A DNA stretch of 64,000 nucleotides. Origin: Prochlorococcus sp. AG-436-M02. Its GTDB lineage: Bacteria; Cyanobacteriota; Cyanobacteriia; PCC-6307; Cyanobiaceae. Position 1 is the stretch's first letter. Each line of letters opens with the position of its first letter. Location of the stretch: the NCBI GenBank assembly GCA_003212515.1, contig QCPL01000001.1, positions 1 through 64,000 on the forward strand, written 5' to 3'. Under the pieces are notes generated by a model, which was given only the letters and a program-made list of their open reading frames with translations, had not been told where the DNA came from and did no database searches. The position numbers were made by a program, and so were the translations under genes. Of this stretch, positions 8,144-17,738 are shown piece by piece.

Positions 8144-9364
8144 ATGAGCCCAAATGATCGACGCCAAGGAAAATTCTCTAGAAGCTCTTCTTCTGGCGAA
8201 GGTGGAAGAAAAGGAGCAAGATCATTTAAGTCTCGTTGGGACAAGTCAAATAAAGGTGATGGGAATTCCAGTAGGACATCAAAGAAAGAATCATCTAATG
8301 GTGAAAGTTCTTATAATCAGTACTCTCAGGGAGCATCACATCAAAAAGGAGGTATAAAAAATAAAAGAAATTCTTCTTTCTCTAAAAAAGCTTCTTTTAA
8401 TTTTAAGGGACCATCGAGAGGAACTAAAGAAGACCAGTCAATTACTTTTAATGAAAATCTTCCCCATTTTTCTAAAAATAATCAAAAAGCATCTTTAATC
8501 AACGATAAATGGTCGGAGAAAGAAGAAGAAAAGGTTGTTTTTGAGAATGAGTCTAATGATATTTTTTGGGGGAGGCATTCCACTCAGTCAATTCTCGAAT
8601 CAGGTAGACCAATTCATCGGATCTGGTGCACGACAGAAATTCGTAGCTCGCCTCGTTTTTTTCAGTTACTTAAAGATGCAAAGTCAGTAGGTGTTTTAGT
8701 TGAGGAAGTCTCTTGGGCCAGGTTGGGACATGTCACAAGAGGTGGCGTACATCAAGGGATAGCACTTCAAACAGCAGCTTCCGAGACTTATGATTTAAAA
8801 ACCTTGATCGAAGCATGTCGAGCAATGGAAGAGGAGCCAGTCTTAATAGCATTAGACGGTTTGACAGATCCTCAGAACTTAGGAGCAATAGTCAGGTCTG
8901 CTGAGGCTTTAGGGGCTCATGGGATGGTCCTTCCACAAAGAAGAAGCGCTGGTATAACAGGATCAGTAGCAAAAGTGGCAGCGGGTGCTTTGGAACATTT
9001 ACCTGTCGCAAGGGTTGTAAATCTGAATAGATCTTTAGAGGAACTGAAAGAAGCTGGTTATACAGTTATTGGCCTTGCAGGGGAGGGAGATAAAACGGTT
9101 AATGAAATTTCTTTTGATGGACCTTTGGTTTTAGTAATAGGCTCTGAAGGGAAAGGCTTGTCTCTTCTTACACGAAGACATTGTGAAATTTTATTGAGGA
9201 TTCCTTTGAGAGGGGTTACATCAAGTTTGAACGCTTCGGCTGCGACTTCAGTTGTTTTATATGAAGTCGCCCGTCAAGGATGGATGAAAGATTTATCTGG
9301 GCAAGCACCTTCACCTAAAATGGTCCGGGCTAAATTGAGAACAAAGCCGTCTGAAGACAAGTAG
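8144..9364 (+). CDS. rlmB: TrmH/RlmB-type 23S rRNA 2'-O-methyltransferase
   Basis: A SPOUT-class methyltransferase of about 406 residues. The ATG at 8144, just after the mrnC stop, is chosen over an upstream alternative inside mrnC. The first 130 residues are Ser/Lys/Arg/Gly-rich and look disordered (FSRSSSSGEGGRKGARS). Then come the substrate-binding domain (FWGRHSTQSILESGRPIHRIW) and the SPOUT domain with ALDGLTDPQNLGAIVRSAEA, VIGSEGKGLSLLTRRHC and SLNASAATSVVLYE, the SAM-binding knot. RlmB methylates G2251 in E. coli 23S rRNA; the exact target here is inferred. A hairpin terminator follows. Confidence 0.92.
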   Translation: MSPNDRRQGKFSRSSSSGEGGRKGARSFKSRWDKSNKGDGNSSRTSKKESSNGESSYNQYSQGASHQKGGIKNKRNSSFSKKASFNFKGPSRGTKEDQSITFNENLPHFSKNNQKASLINDKWSEKEEEKVVFENESNDIFWGRHSTQSILESGRPIHRIWCTTEIRSSPRFFQLLKDAKSVGVLVEEVSWARLGHVTRGGVHQGIALQTAASETYDLKTLIEACRAMEEEPVLIALDGLTDPQNLGAIVRSAEALGAHGMVLPQRRSAGITGSVAKVAAGALEHLPVARVVNLNRSLEELKEAGYTVIGLAGEGDKTVNEISFDGPLVLVIGSEGKGLSLLTRRHCEILLRIPLRGVTSSLNASAATSVVLYEVARQGWMKDLSGQAPSPKMVRAKLRTKPSEDK

Positions 9365-9443
9365 AAGATGAATCTAAGATTAATGAAAAATTTAAAAACG
9401 ATTTAAATATATTAGATATAGAAAAATGGTTAATTGAACACCT

Positions 9444-9479
9444 AACTAATAAAAACTCGTTTTTCTATTAGTTTTTTTG
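9444..9479 (+). terminator. intrinsic terminator after rlmB
   Basis: A hairpin formed by ACTAATAAAAA and the nearly complementary TTTTTCTATTAGT (one bulged base), with a short TCG loop, followed by a run of seven Ts. It lies 80 bases after the methyltransferase stop and ends the mrnC-rlmB unit. Confidence 0.75.
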
Positions 9480-9519
9480 TTGTTAAGCACTAATATTCTA
9501 AGAGATCATTGCTTAACTT

Positions 9520-9750
9520 ATGGGCCCAATTAGGGCGGTTCGCAGTTTAGGTAACAGTTTTGGTTTAGCTTGGTGGGCTAAAATCGAGACTGGGAATCCT
9601 GATGCTACTTATTGGTTTGGCCCTTTCTTAACCAAAAGAAGTCTTAAAGTAAAGGTGTCAAGCTTTTTGGATGATTTGTCTAGTGAAGGAATTGACTCTG
9701 TTGATCATAGTTTTGTGCGCTGCCGTCGAAGTGAGCCTTTGACCTTTTGA
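9520..9750 (+). CDS. DUF1816 protein
   Basis: A 76-residue protein matching the remembered pattern of the cyanobacterial DUF1816 family: LAWWAKIETGNPDATYWFGP, FLTKRSLKVKVSSFLDDLSS and EGIDSVDHSFVRCRRSEPLT. It is soluble and probably compact alpha/beta. In phycobilisome-bearing cyanobacteria such domains resemble CpcD-type linker pieces, but no phycobilisome genes are seen here, so the function is unknown. It lies between the rlmB terminator and gatA. Confidence 0.8.
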   Translation: MGPIRAVRSLGNSFGLAWWAKIETGNPDATYWFGPFLTKRSLKVKVSSFLDDLSSEGIDSVDHSFVRCRRSEPLTF

Positions 9751-9798
9751 ACCTTCCCATTCTTGTTGACATACTTTTTTGAAAGGAACAAAACAATT

Positions 9799-11265
9799 AT
9801 GTATACCATCTCTGAGTGGCGTCAAAAATTAATTAAGGGGGAAGTTTCTTCCTTGGAGCTTATTAATGAAAAAATATCACGTATAGAAAAAATTGATAGC
9901 ACTATTAACTCTTACTTGTATGTCAATAAGGATAAGGCAAGATTAGCGGCAAAAAAGATTGATGAAGCTAGGGTCGCAGGCGAAACCTTACCCCCACTAG
10001 CAGGTATTCCTTTGGCGATAAAGGATAATCTTTGTACTCAAGGGATTCCGACCACTTGTTCTAGTCGAATGCTTGAGGCTTTTGTCCCTCCTTATGAATC
10101 TACTGTTACTCAAAGGCTTTGGGATTCAGGTGGAATATTGATAGGTAAAACTAATTTAGATGAATTTGCGATGGGAAGTTCTACGGAAACTTCTGCTTTT
10201 GGCGCTACGTCAAATCCATGGAATGTGGCAAGAGTCCCTGGAGGAAGTTCCGGAGGGAGTGCGGCGGCTGTCGCTTCGAGACTTTGCACGGCATCTTTAG
10301 GCTCTGATACAGGAGGTTCAATTAGGCAACCAGCATCTTTTTGTGGCGTGGTTGGTTTGAAACCTACTTACGGTCGGGTGAGCAGGTGGGGACTTATTGC
10401 TTTCGCAAGCTCTTTAGATCAGGTGGGACCTTTCTCCAATAATGTTGCTGATGCAGCAGAGCTTCTTCAGGTTATTGCTGGTAAAGATTCTAAAGACTCA
10501 ACTTCTTTAGATGCTCCTGTCCCAAATTATTCTGAGAACTTATCAACTTCTATTTCAGGGATGAGAATTGGCTTGATAAAAGAGTGTTTTGAGCAAAAGG
10601 GATTAGATGTAGAGGTGAAAGAGTCAATTATGAAGGCAGCTAATACTCTTCAATCCCTTGGCGCAGAGTTGATTGAAATTTCTTGTCCTCGCTTTAATGA
10701 TGGAATAGCCACTTATTATGTCATCGCTCCATCAGAAGCATCTGCGAACTTAGCTAGATATGACGGAGTTAAATATGGTTATAGAGCTGAAGACGTTGAT
10801 GACCTGACTTCTATGACCGCGATAAGTAGAGCTAAAGGTTTTGGTAGCGAAGTTCAAAGAAGGATTTTGATAGGTACATATGCTTTGTCAGCAGGATATG
10901 TAGATGCTTTCTATAAAAAAGCGCAACAAGTTAGAACACTAATTCGACGTGATTTTGAAAATGCTTTTAACAAAGTAGATATTTTATTAACACCAACTTC
11001 TCCTACAACTGCATTTAAGTCGGGAGCAAATCATGATAATCCTTTAGCTATGTATCTTTCTGATTTGTTGACTATTCCAGCTAACTTAGCAGGACTCCCT
11101 TCTATTAGTCTTCCTTGTGGATTTGATTCCTCTGACCTTCCAATTGGCCTTCAATTCATTGGAAATGTTCTTGATGAGTCAAGGTTGCTGCAGGTCGCAT
11201 ATCAGTATGAGCAATCTGCTGAGATTATGAAATCTGCACCTAATTGTGATTTTATAAATTCTTAA
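9799..11265 (+). CDS. gatA: Asp-tRNA(Asn)/Glu-tRNA(Gln) amidotransferase subunit A
   Basis: GatA is the amidase subunit of GatCAB, which converts misacylated Glu-tRNA(Gln) to Gln-tRNA(Gln) using ammonia from glutamine. The amidase signature is complete: catalytic Lys in [28 protein letters not shown], and the cis-Ser/Ser segment [17 protein letters not shown]. The start is placed at the ATG at 9799 ([11 protein letters not shown]), which fits the family N-terminus; an upstream TTG adds 12 residues of little resemblance. Length is 488 residues, normal for GatA. It precedes dnaE by 51 bases. Confidence 0.96.
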   Translation: MYTISEWRQKLIKGEVSSLELINEKISRIEKIDSTINSYLYVNKDKARLAAKKIDEARVAGETLPPLAGIPLAIKDNLCTQGIPTTCSSRMLEAFVPPYESTVTQRLWDSGGILIGKTNLDEFAMGSSTETSAFGATSNPWNVARVPGGSSGGSAAAVASRLCTASLGSDTGGSIRQPASFCGVVGLKPTYGRVSRWGLIAFASSLDQVGPFSNNVADAAELLQVIAGKDSKDSTSLDAPVPNYSENLSTSISGMRIGLIKECFEQKGLDVEVKESIMKAANTLQSLGAELIEISCPRFNDGIATYYVIAPSEASANLARYDGVKYGYRAEDVDDLTSMTAISRAKGFGSEVQRRILIGTYALSAGYVDAFYKKAQQVRTLIRRDFENAFNKVDILLTPTSPTTAFKSGANHDNPLAMYLSDLLTIPANLAGLPSISLPCGFDSSDLPIGLQFIGNVLDESRLLQVAYQYEQSAEIMKSAPNCDFINS

Positions 11266-11316
11266 CTCATTTCACTATATGTAGCGTTGCGTAATAGTAA
11301 GGTCCCCGTATCTTGA

Positions 11317-14300
11317 GTGTCTAGGTATGATGAGCTGATGGGGTTCGTTCCGTTACACAATCACAGCGATTACAGCCTGCTTGATGGTGCTAGTCAGCTG
11401 CCATTAATGGTTAATAGAGCTAAAGAGCTTGGATTTAAGGCTTTAGCTCTAACTGATCATGGAGTTATGTATGGTGCAATAGAACTTTTGAAGCTGTGTA
11501 AGAAAGAGGGGATTAAGCCAATTATTGGGAATGAAATGTATGTAATAAATGGATCTATCTCAGACCCTCAGCCCAAAAAGGAGAAAAGATATCATCTCGT
11601 AGTTCTTGCAAAGAACTCAGTTGGATATAGGAATTTAGTCAAACTTACAACTATTAGTCACCTTAAAGGAATGCGAGGGCGTGGAATATTTTCAAGAGCT
11701 TGCATTGACAAGGAGCTTCTTAAAAAATATTCAGAGGGACTGATTATTTCCACTGCTTGTCTTGGAGGAGAAATACCTCAAGCTATTTTACGAGGTCGTT
11801 TAGATGTAGCTAGAGAAGTTGCAAGTTGGTATAAAGATCTTTTTGGCGATGATTTTTATTTAGAGATTCAAGATCATGGTTCAATAGAGGATCGCATTGT
11901 CAATATTGAAATCTCAAGAATAGCCAATGAGTTAGATATTGAGTTGGTAGCAACAAATGACGCTCATTATCTAAGTGAAAATGATGTCGAAGCTCATGAT
12001 GCGCTTTTGTGTGTTTTAACGGGTAAGCTAATTAAAGATGAAAAACGGCTTAGGTATACAGGAACTGAATATTTGAAATCTGAAAGTCAAATGAAGAAGT
12101 TGTTTCTTGATCATTTAGAAGAAGATGTAATTAATAAGGCAATTACTAACACAGCTTTAGTGGCAGAAAAAATAGAAGAATACTCAATATTAGGATCATA
12201 CAAAATGCCTAGATTTCCTGTACCTAAGGGTAATACACCTACTGAATATCTTCGCAAAGTTTCTGAAAGAGGCCTTGTAGAAAAACTTGGCTTGGAATCA
12301 ATAGATTCTATAGATCAACAATATTTAGAACGTCTAGTAAATGAGATAGATATTATTGATCAAATGGGCTTCCCAACTTATTTTCTAGTTGTTTGGGATT
12401 ATATTAAATTTGCGAGAGAGCAATTAATACCAGTTGGCCCAGGACGTGGATCTGCAGCAGGATCTTTGGTTGCATATTCTTTAGGTATAACAAGTATTGA
12501 CCCTGTAAAGAATGGACTTTTATTTGAAAGATTCCTTAATCCTGAGAGAAAATCTATGCCTGATATTGATACTGACTTCTGTATAGATAGGCGTGGTGAA
12601 GTGATTGACTACGTTACTAAGCGTTATGGAGAAGACAAAGTCGCTCAAATAATTACTTTCAATAGGATGACTTCAAAGGCAGTCCTTAAAGATGTTGCAA
12701 GGGTATTAGATATTCCTTATAGAGATGCAGATCAGTTGGCAAAATTAATCCCTGTTGTTCGAGGAAAACCAGCAAAACTTTCTGAGATGATTGGGGAAAA
12801 TACTCCAAGTATAGATTTTAAATCTAAATATGAGAATGATCCTTTGGTTAGGAAATGGATAGATATGGCTATTCGCATTGAAGGAACTAATAAAACCTTT
12901 GGTGTTCATGCTGCTGGAGTTGTTATTGCATCAGATCCTTTGGATGAATTAGTTCCTTTACAGAGAAATAATGATGGACAGATTATCACCCAATATTTCA
13001 TGGAAGATATTGAATCTTTGGGGTTGTTGAAAATGGATTTTTTAGGCTTAAAGAATCTAACAATGCTTCAAAGAACTGTTAATCTTGTAGAAGAGTCTAT
13101 TGGCGAACGAGTTGATCTTAATGATTTAAGTTTAGAAGATGAAAAAACTTATGATCTTTTATCTAGAGGAGATTTAGAAGGAATTTTTCAACTTGAGTCT
13201 AGTGGTATGAGGCAAATTGTAAGGGATTTAAGACCTTCATCTTTAGAAGATATTTCTTCGATACTTGCTTTATATAGACCAGGACCTTTAGATGCAGGAC
13301 TTATTCCTAAGTTTATAAATCGTAAACATGGACGTGAAATGATTGATTTCCCTCATTCATCATTAGCTCCAATTCTAGGTGAAACTTATGGGATCATGAT
13401 TTATCAAGAACAAATTATGAAGATTGCTCAGGACTTAGCTGGCTATTCTTTGGGTCAAGCAGATTTATTAAGAAGAGCAATGGGTAAGAAAAAAGTTTCT
13501 GAAATGCAAAAGCATCGAGGAATTTTTGTTGATGGAGCAGTTAAAAAAGGAGTTGATTCAAAAATAGCTAATAATTTGTTTGATCAAATGGTCTTATTTG
13601 CTGAATACTGTTTTAATAAGAGCCATTCAACAGCTTATGGCGCTGTTACTTATCAAACTGCATATTTAAAGGCTCATTATCCTGTTGCTTATATGGCAGC
13701 TTTGTTAACAGTTAATGCTGGATCAAGTGAAAAGATACAAAGGTATATAGCAAATTGTAATTCTATGGGAATTGAAGTCTTGCCCCCAGATGTTAATTCT
13801 TCTGGAATTGATTTCACCCCAACAGATGATCGAATTCTTTTTGGCTTGTCAGCTGTAAGAAATCTTGGGGATGGCGCTATTAGACAATTAATAAAATCTA
13901 GAAACGAAGGTGGTCCTTTTATCTCTTTAGCTGATCTTTGTGATCGATTACCTAGTAATGTTTTAAACAGGAGAAGCATAGAATCCTTGATTCATTCTGG
14001 AGCTGTTGATGCTTTTGACCCTAATGGTAATCGTGCCCAGCTTATCGCAAATTTAGATTTGATTGTTGATTGGGCAGGCTCGAGAGCTAGAGACAGGGCC
14101 AGTGGTCAGGGCAATCTTTTTGACTCTTCCGATATAGACGATAGAAGTGATCTCACATCAGCTCCAAAGGCAGCTGATGTGAGTGATTATCCACCAACTG
14201 AAAAACTTAGATTGGAAAAAGAATTGCTTGGTTTTTATTTATCTGATCACCCATTAAAGCAACTTGCAGAAGCTGCAAAACTTATCGCACCAATTAGTCT

Positions 14301-14841
14301 TGTTAATTTAGAGAAGCAGGCTGATAAATCTAAAGTCAGTGTAATTGTCATGATTAAAGAAATGCGAGCAGTCACTACTCGCAAAGGCGACAAAATGTCG
14401 ATTCTTCAGCTAGAAGATTTAACTGGCTCATGTGAGGCTGTTGTCTTCCCTAAGAGTTTTTATAGGTTGTCTGACCATCTTTTGACGGAAGCTCGTTTAT
14501 TGGTTTGGGCTTCAGTTGATCGCAGAGATGAGAATGTTCAATTAATAGTTGATGATTGTCGCTCAATAGATGAAATGAGGTTTGTTTTAATTGACTTGCT
14601 ACAAGATCAGGTTAGTAATATTGAATATCAGCATAAATTAAGAGAATGTATTTACCAGCACAGACCAAGCAGGGATGAACTTGGTGTTAAGGTTCCAGTT
14701 GTAGCAGCAATAAAAGGGAATAACAGTATCAAATATGTCCGATTAGGCCATCAGTTTTGTGTGAAGGATCCAAATGCTTTAATTGAGTCTCTTCGTAAAA
14801 GCTCTTTTAAGGCTAATTGGAGTAAAAGTCTTGTTAATTAA
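11317..14841 (+). CDS. dnaE: DNA polymerase III alpha subunit
   Basis: The replicative polymerase catalytic subunit. At 1174 residues it is contiguous. The N-terminal PHP domain starts with [18 protein letters not shown]; the polymerase active-site acidic pair lies in [15 protein letters not shown], and later [20 protein letters not shown]; helix-hairpin-helix and OB-fold parts follow ([20 protein letters not shown]). Many cyanobacteria split DnaE with a naturally split intein. No intein is present here, as is usual for Prochlorococcus. GTG start. The gene ends two bases before the convergent pam68 stop. Confidence 0.97.
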   Translation: MSRYDELMGFVPLHNHSDYSLLDGASQLPLMVNRAKELGFKALALTDHGVMYGAIELLKLCKKEGIKPIIGNEMYVINGSISDPQPKKEKRYHLVVLAKNSVGYRNLVKLTTISHLKGMRGRGIFSRACIDKELLKKYSEGLIISTACLGGEIPQAILRGRLDVAREVASWYKDLFGDDFYLEIQDHGSIEDRIVNIEISRIANELDIELVATNDAHYLSENDVEAHDALLCVLTGKLIKDEKRLRYTGTEYLKSESQMKKLFLDHLEEDVINKAITNTALVAEKIEEYSILGSYKMPRFPVPKGNTPTEYLRKVSERGLVEKLGLESIDSIDQQYLERLVNEIDIIDQMGFPTYFLVVWDYIKFAREQLIPVGPGRGSAAGSLVAYSLGITSIDPVKNGLLFERFLNPERKSMPDIDTDFCIDRRGEVIDYVTKRYGEDKVAQIITFNRMTSKAVLKDVARVLDIPYRDADQLAKLIPVVRGKPAKLSEMIGENTPSIDFKSKYENDPLVRKWIDMAIRIEGTNKTFGVHAAGVVIASDPLDELVPLQRNNDGQIITQYFMEDIESLGLLKMDFLGLKNLTMLQRTVNLVEESIGERVDLNDLSLEDEKTYDLLSRGDLEGIFQLESSGMRQIVRDLRPSSLEDISSILALYRPGPLDAGLIPKFINRKHGREMIDFPHSSLAPILGETYGIMIYQEQIMKIAQDLAGYSLGQADLLRRAMGKKKVSEMQKHRGIFVDGAVKKGVDSKIANNLFDQMVLFAEYCFNKSHSTAYGAVTYQTAYLKAHYPVAYMAALLTVNAGSSEKIQRYIANCNSMGIEVLPPDVNSSGIDFTPTDDRILFGLSAVRNLGDGAIRQLIKSRNEGGPFISLADLCDRLPSNVLNRRSIESLIHSGAVDAFDPNGNRAQLIANLDLIVDWAGSRARDRASGQGNLFDSSDIDDRSDLTSAPKAADVSDYPPTEKLRLEKELLGFYLSDHPLKQLAEAAKLIAPISLVNLEKQADKSKVSVIVMIKEMRAVTTRKGDKMSILQLEDLTGSCEAVVFPKSFYRLSDHLLTEARLLVWASVDRRDENVQLIVDDCRSIDEMRFVLIDLLQDQVSNIEYQHKLRECIYQHRPSRDELGVKVPVVAAIKGNNSIKYVRLGHQFCVKDPNALIESLRKSSFKANWSKSLVN

Positions 14842-14843
14842 TT

Positions 14844-15254
14844 CTATTTCTTAGGAGGTGTTTTCTTAAAAGCATTACTCATCCTCTTTATATTTGGACC
14901 TATATGTTCTAATCCTAAAAGACTACCAGGAGATTCTTCCCAACTTGCTGAAAGTATTCCGTAACTTAATCCAACTAGACCTATAAAGAAAAACAAAGCT
15001 GAACTGGTTAAAGTAAGTGATGGAGGTATTTCTGCTATCCCTTTAACTATAACTATATAACTTAAAATAAAAACCCCCATACCAAGAAGTGTCGGTATAC
15101 CGGTGGTAAAAATTACTCTCCTTGCCATTCTATTCGCAACAGGTTTAGGTATAAATGATTCACGTTTCTTCCTTGACTTAGTATCCTCAGAGGTTGAAAA
15201 CTTTTTCTCCTTATTCATTTTTTCACTATCCTTAAAGCTTTTCTTATTTTTCAT
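14844..15254 (-). CDS. PAM68-like photosystem II assembly protein
   Basis: A 136-residue member of the PAM68/DUF3464 family, which assists early photosystem II assembly (CP47 insertion) in cyanobacteria and chloroplasts. A basic, Ser/Lys-rich N-terminus is followed by FIPKPVANRMARRVIFTTGI, then two transmembrane helices (TLLGMGVFILSYIVIVKGI and LTSSALFFFIGLVGLSYGIL) and the conserved ASWEESPGSLLGLEH motif. It is downstream of rpsO (30-base gap), an arrangement seen in other cyanobacteria, which supports the call. Confidence 0.9.
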   Translation of the reverse strand: MKNKKSFKDSEKMNKEKKFSTSEDTKSRKKRESFIPKPVANRMARRVIFTTGIPTLLGMGVFILSYIVIVKGIAEIPPSLTLTSSALFFFIGLVGLSYGILSASWEESPGSLLGLEHIGPNIKRMSNAFKKTPPKK

Positions 15255-15284
15255 TTTCTTTAAGGGGATTGATGTGGCTAAAAC

Positions 15285-15554
15285 TTAACCACGAATACCT
15301 AGCTTTGTGACCAATGCATCATAACGGGTTTTACTTTTCTGCTTTATGTAATTAAGCATACGTTTTCTCTGGCCAATCATTTTTAATAAGCCTTGTCTAG
15401 AGGAAAAATCATGACTGTTGTTTTGAAGATGAGAGCTTAGCTGTGTGATCCTTTTGCTTAACATGGCGACCTGTACCTCAGCAGAGCCTGTATCAGTCCC
15501 GTGGGTTTGGTGCTTGTTGATGATTTCTTGCTTTTCTTGAGTATTGAGCGCCAT
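15285..15554 (-). CDS. rpsO: 30S ribosomal protein S15
   Basis: An 89-residue protein of normal S15 length. Family residues are plain: [19 protein letters not shown] and LTSHL-like [19 protein letters not shown], then [15 protein letters not shown]15 binds the central domain of 16S rRNA early in small-subunit assembly. It is followed by the PAM68-like gene and preceded by ruvA on the same strand. Confidence 0.97.
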   Translation of the reverse strand: MALNTQEKQEIINKHQTHGTDTGSAEVQVAMLSKRITQLSSHLQNNSHDFSSRQGLLKMIGQRKRMLNYIKQKSKTRYDALVTKLGIRG

Positions 15555-15618
15555 GTTGTTATAGGAAGTTCTTTAGGAAAACTTGATGATCACCTAATCT
15601 AACTTGTCAGAGAGCAAT

Positions 15619-16293
15619 CTATCTAGTTTCTGTATTTATTATAATAAGACTTTGTTTGAAAAGGGTCTCGAAATCAAGGATTTGAGGAACTTGATCGTTG
15701 TCTCCAGTTTCAGATAATTTCGATTTTGCATGTTTTTCATATTTCCTAAAAGCATTCTCGATTTCGGTCTCTTTATAATCCAGATTTATAAGTGCACTTT
15801 TCACTTCGTTTGCGATATCAATATTTAGATCCCCTTCTTGATTAGCCCTTGTTGGTTTTGAATCAATAGTTGCATTAGAAAACTCTACGAGTTTGTTGTG
15901 TAGCTCTACCACTAACCTTTCAGCAGTCCTTTTGCCAATCCCAGGACACTTGACTAAATGGTCGATTTTCTTTTGAGTGATTACATCAACAAGTGTATTC
16001 CCTTCCTTGTTCTCTAGTAGCGCTATTGCCAATTGAGTTCCTACTCCGCTAACACTTATTAATTTACGGAATAAATCCCGATCATATTTTCTGCTAAAAC
16101 CTATTAGATAGGCTCCATCTTCTCTCTGTATTTGATGAGTCCATAGGGTTATCTCTTTTGATTTATTGATTGATTCTAGATTTCGTCTAAGTACTTGTAC
16201 TTCATAACCTACTCCATAACAGGAAAGTACAATCCCTGTTCGAGCTCCATTCTTCCAGGTGTTAATTATGTGTCCCTTTAACCAGCCGATCAT
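15619..16293 (-). CDS. ruvA: Holliday junction DNA helicase subunit RuvA
   Basis: RuvA binds the Holliday junction and recruits the RuvB motor. The 224 residues show the N-terminal OB-fold (MIGWLKGHIINTWKNGARTG), tandem helix-hairpin-helix repeats (LFRKLISVSGVGTQLAIALL and HLVKCPGIGKRTAERLVVEL) and the C-terminal domain III (EVKSALINLDYKETEIENAF), which contacts RuvB. The tail after residue 200 is slightly longer than in E. coli (203 residues). It lies upstream of rpsO. Confidence 0.95.
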   Translation of the reverse strand: MIGWLKGHIINTWKNGARTGIVLSCYGVGYEVQVLRRNLESINKSKEITLWTHQIQREDGAYLIGFSRKYDRDLFRKLISVSGVGTQLAIALLENKEGNTLVDVITQKKIDHLVKCPGIGKRTAERLVVELHNKLVEFSNATIDSKPTRANQEGDLNIDIANEVKSALINLDYKETEIENAFRKYEKHAKSKLSETGDNDQVPQILDFETLFKQSLIIINTETR

Positions 16294-16316
16294 AAGAATC
16301 TTTAATTAAGCTTCGT

Positions 16317-16706
16317 TTAGCCTCCAGCAGCTTCACAGCCAATGGCACTGCCTACAGCTGCACCAATAGGGATTGCCCACCAGCGTCCATCTCCTCTCGA
16401 CATTGCAGCACCCGCAGCACCACCGAGGAGGCCTCCGGCAACTTTGCCATCAGTACAATCATTTGTATCTGTATCTTGAGGGATTGGGCCCCTAACAGTA
16501 GAAGAATGTGATTTGTCACAAGGAACTTCTATTGTCTCAGTCCAACTTTTTACATATCCTGGAGAATCCTCGTTCCCAGGGAAATACTCCTCTCTATATT
16601 CGTTGCGTGTGCATTTTCTTGAGCGTGAATATCCAGCTTGAGACTCGTTTGCTAATGCACTTGGGTAGAAGTTGAGCGCAAAAATTGCAGCTAATAGAAA
16701 CCTCAT
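16317..16706 (-). CDS. exported glycine-zipper protein
   Basis: A 129-residue protein with a signal peptide (MRFLLAAIFALNFYPSALAN, cut after ALA). The mature domain has paired cysteines (KCTRNEY, EVPCDKS, NDCTDG, IGCEA) and the C-terminal third is a glycine zipper: VAGGLLGGAAGAAMSRGDGR, then AIPIGAAVGSAIGCEAAGG. This resembles YMGG/glycine-zipper-2TM outer-membrane or periplasmic proteins. Four cysteines suggest disulfides outside the cytoplasm. Function unknown. Confidence 0.7.
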   Translation of the reverse strand: MRFLLAAIFALNFYPSALANESQAGYSRSRKCTRNEYREEYFPGNEDSPGYVKSWTETIEVPCDKSHSSTVRGPIPQDTDTNDCTDGKVAGGLLGGAAGAAMSRGDGRWWAIPIGAAVGSAIGCEAAGG

Positions 16707-16732
16707 GAGAAGATGACTTTTATTTAAGTTTA

Positions 16733-17617
16733 TTAGAAATCTGGCAAATCGCTAATTGAAATTAATGTTGCACCCAAAACACACACAGCTCCTATAACAA
16801 TGTAAATAGTTAACTGTTCTGAGAAAAATATTATTCCCCAGATACTTGCAAAAAGAACTTGACTGTAATTAATAGACCCAGCATAACTTGCTGGCAAAAT
16901 GGAAAGCCCCTTGGTTATTAGCATCTGCCCCAGCTGAGTAAACACTCCTATTCCTAAAAGCCAAAGCCATTCTGTTCCTATAGGGTAGACTCCTTGCTTA
17001 AGAAGGAATGGCAGTGTTATTGGAATGGATACTAATGGAAAATAAAATACAATTACTAGGTTGTGCTCATCTTTAGATAACTTTCTAACTATTACATAGG
17101 CAAGTGCTGTAAGTAAGGCACCAGATAGAGCTATGCCTACTGACGAAATGGGGAACGTGTTACTCGAATTAGTCCAAAATGGGTTTACTACAACTTGTAC
17201 TCCAATCCATCCAAGGACTATCGCAATAAAAATCTTTTTGTTTAAAACTTCATCTAATAGTAACCATGCTAATAATGCTGTAAAAGTTGGGTATGTGTAT
17301 TGAATAATTGTTGCTGTTGCGAGAGGTAGAGAATTAATGGCTTTAAATACACAAAATAGAGCTCCGGTCCCAATTGCTCCCCTTAAAAAGAGCAGCTTTT
17401 TATTGATTCCCCAAGGATATATTTTTGCATTTACCATTATGACCCTTGTTATCAGAAGACTGAATATTGATCTGAAAAAGACAAGCTCTGCAATAGGGAA
17501 GCGACCGTTAAGTTGCTTTATGCAGACTGACATTAAACTGAAAGCCAAGGCGCTACCAATAAGCAAGGAAATCCCCTCATATTTTTTTTCTTTTTCCATC
17601 CATCTAGCCAACTTCAT
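16733..17617 (-). CDS. DMT-superfamily (EamA) permease
   Basis: A 294-residue integral membrane protein with about ten helices and two EamA repeats. Typical features are SLMSVCIKQL in helix 1, ELVFFRSIFSLLI, FCVFKAINSLPLATATIIQY with the conserved proline, and the second repeat QMLITKGLSILPASYAGSIN. Such carriers export amino acids, purines or other metabolites, but the substrate cannot be predicted. It is divergent from dnaG. Confidence 0.88.
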   Translation of the reverse strand: MKLARWMEKEKKYEGISLLIGSALAFSLMSVCIKQLNGRFPIAELVFFRSIFSLLITRVIMVNAKIYPWGINKKLLFLRGAIGTGALFCVFKAINSLPLATATIIQYTYPTFTALLAWLLLDEVLNKKIFIAIVLGWIGVQVVVNPFWTNSSNTFPISSVGIALSGALLTALAYVIVRKLSKDEHNLVIVFYFPLVSIPITLPFLLKQGVYPIGTEWLWLLGIGVFTQLGQMLITKGLSILPASYAGSINYSQVLFASIWGIIFFSEQLTIYIVIGAVCVLGATLISISDLPDF

Positions 17618-17738
17618 AAGATGTACATCTTTTCTTAGAGTGAGAATTTTTTGAGTTACTTTTTGATAATTCCTGCTATGAACTTAAGACTCATAACTAG
17701 AAACAGACCAATTGCATTATGTCCTTCATAATCAAGTA

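Noticed and set aside
11317-14841. Possible split or intein-bearing dnaE, as in many cyanobacteria
   Set aside because: The gene is contiguous with no intein block between the polymerase motifs.
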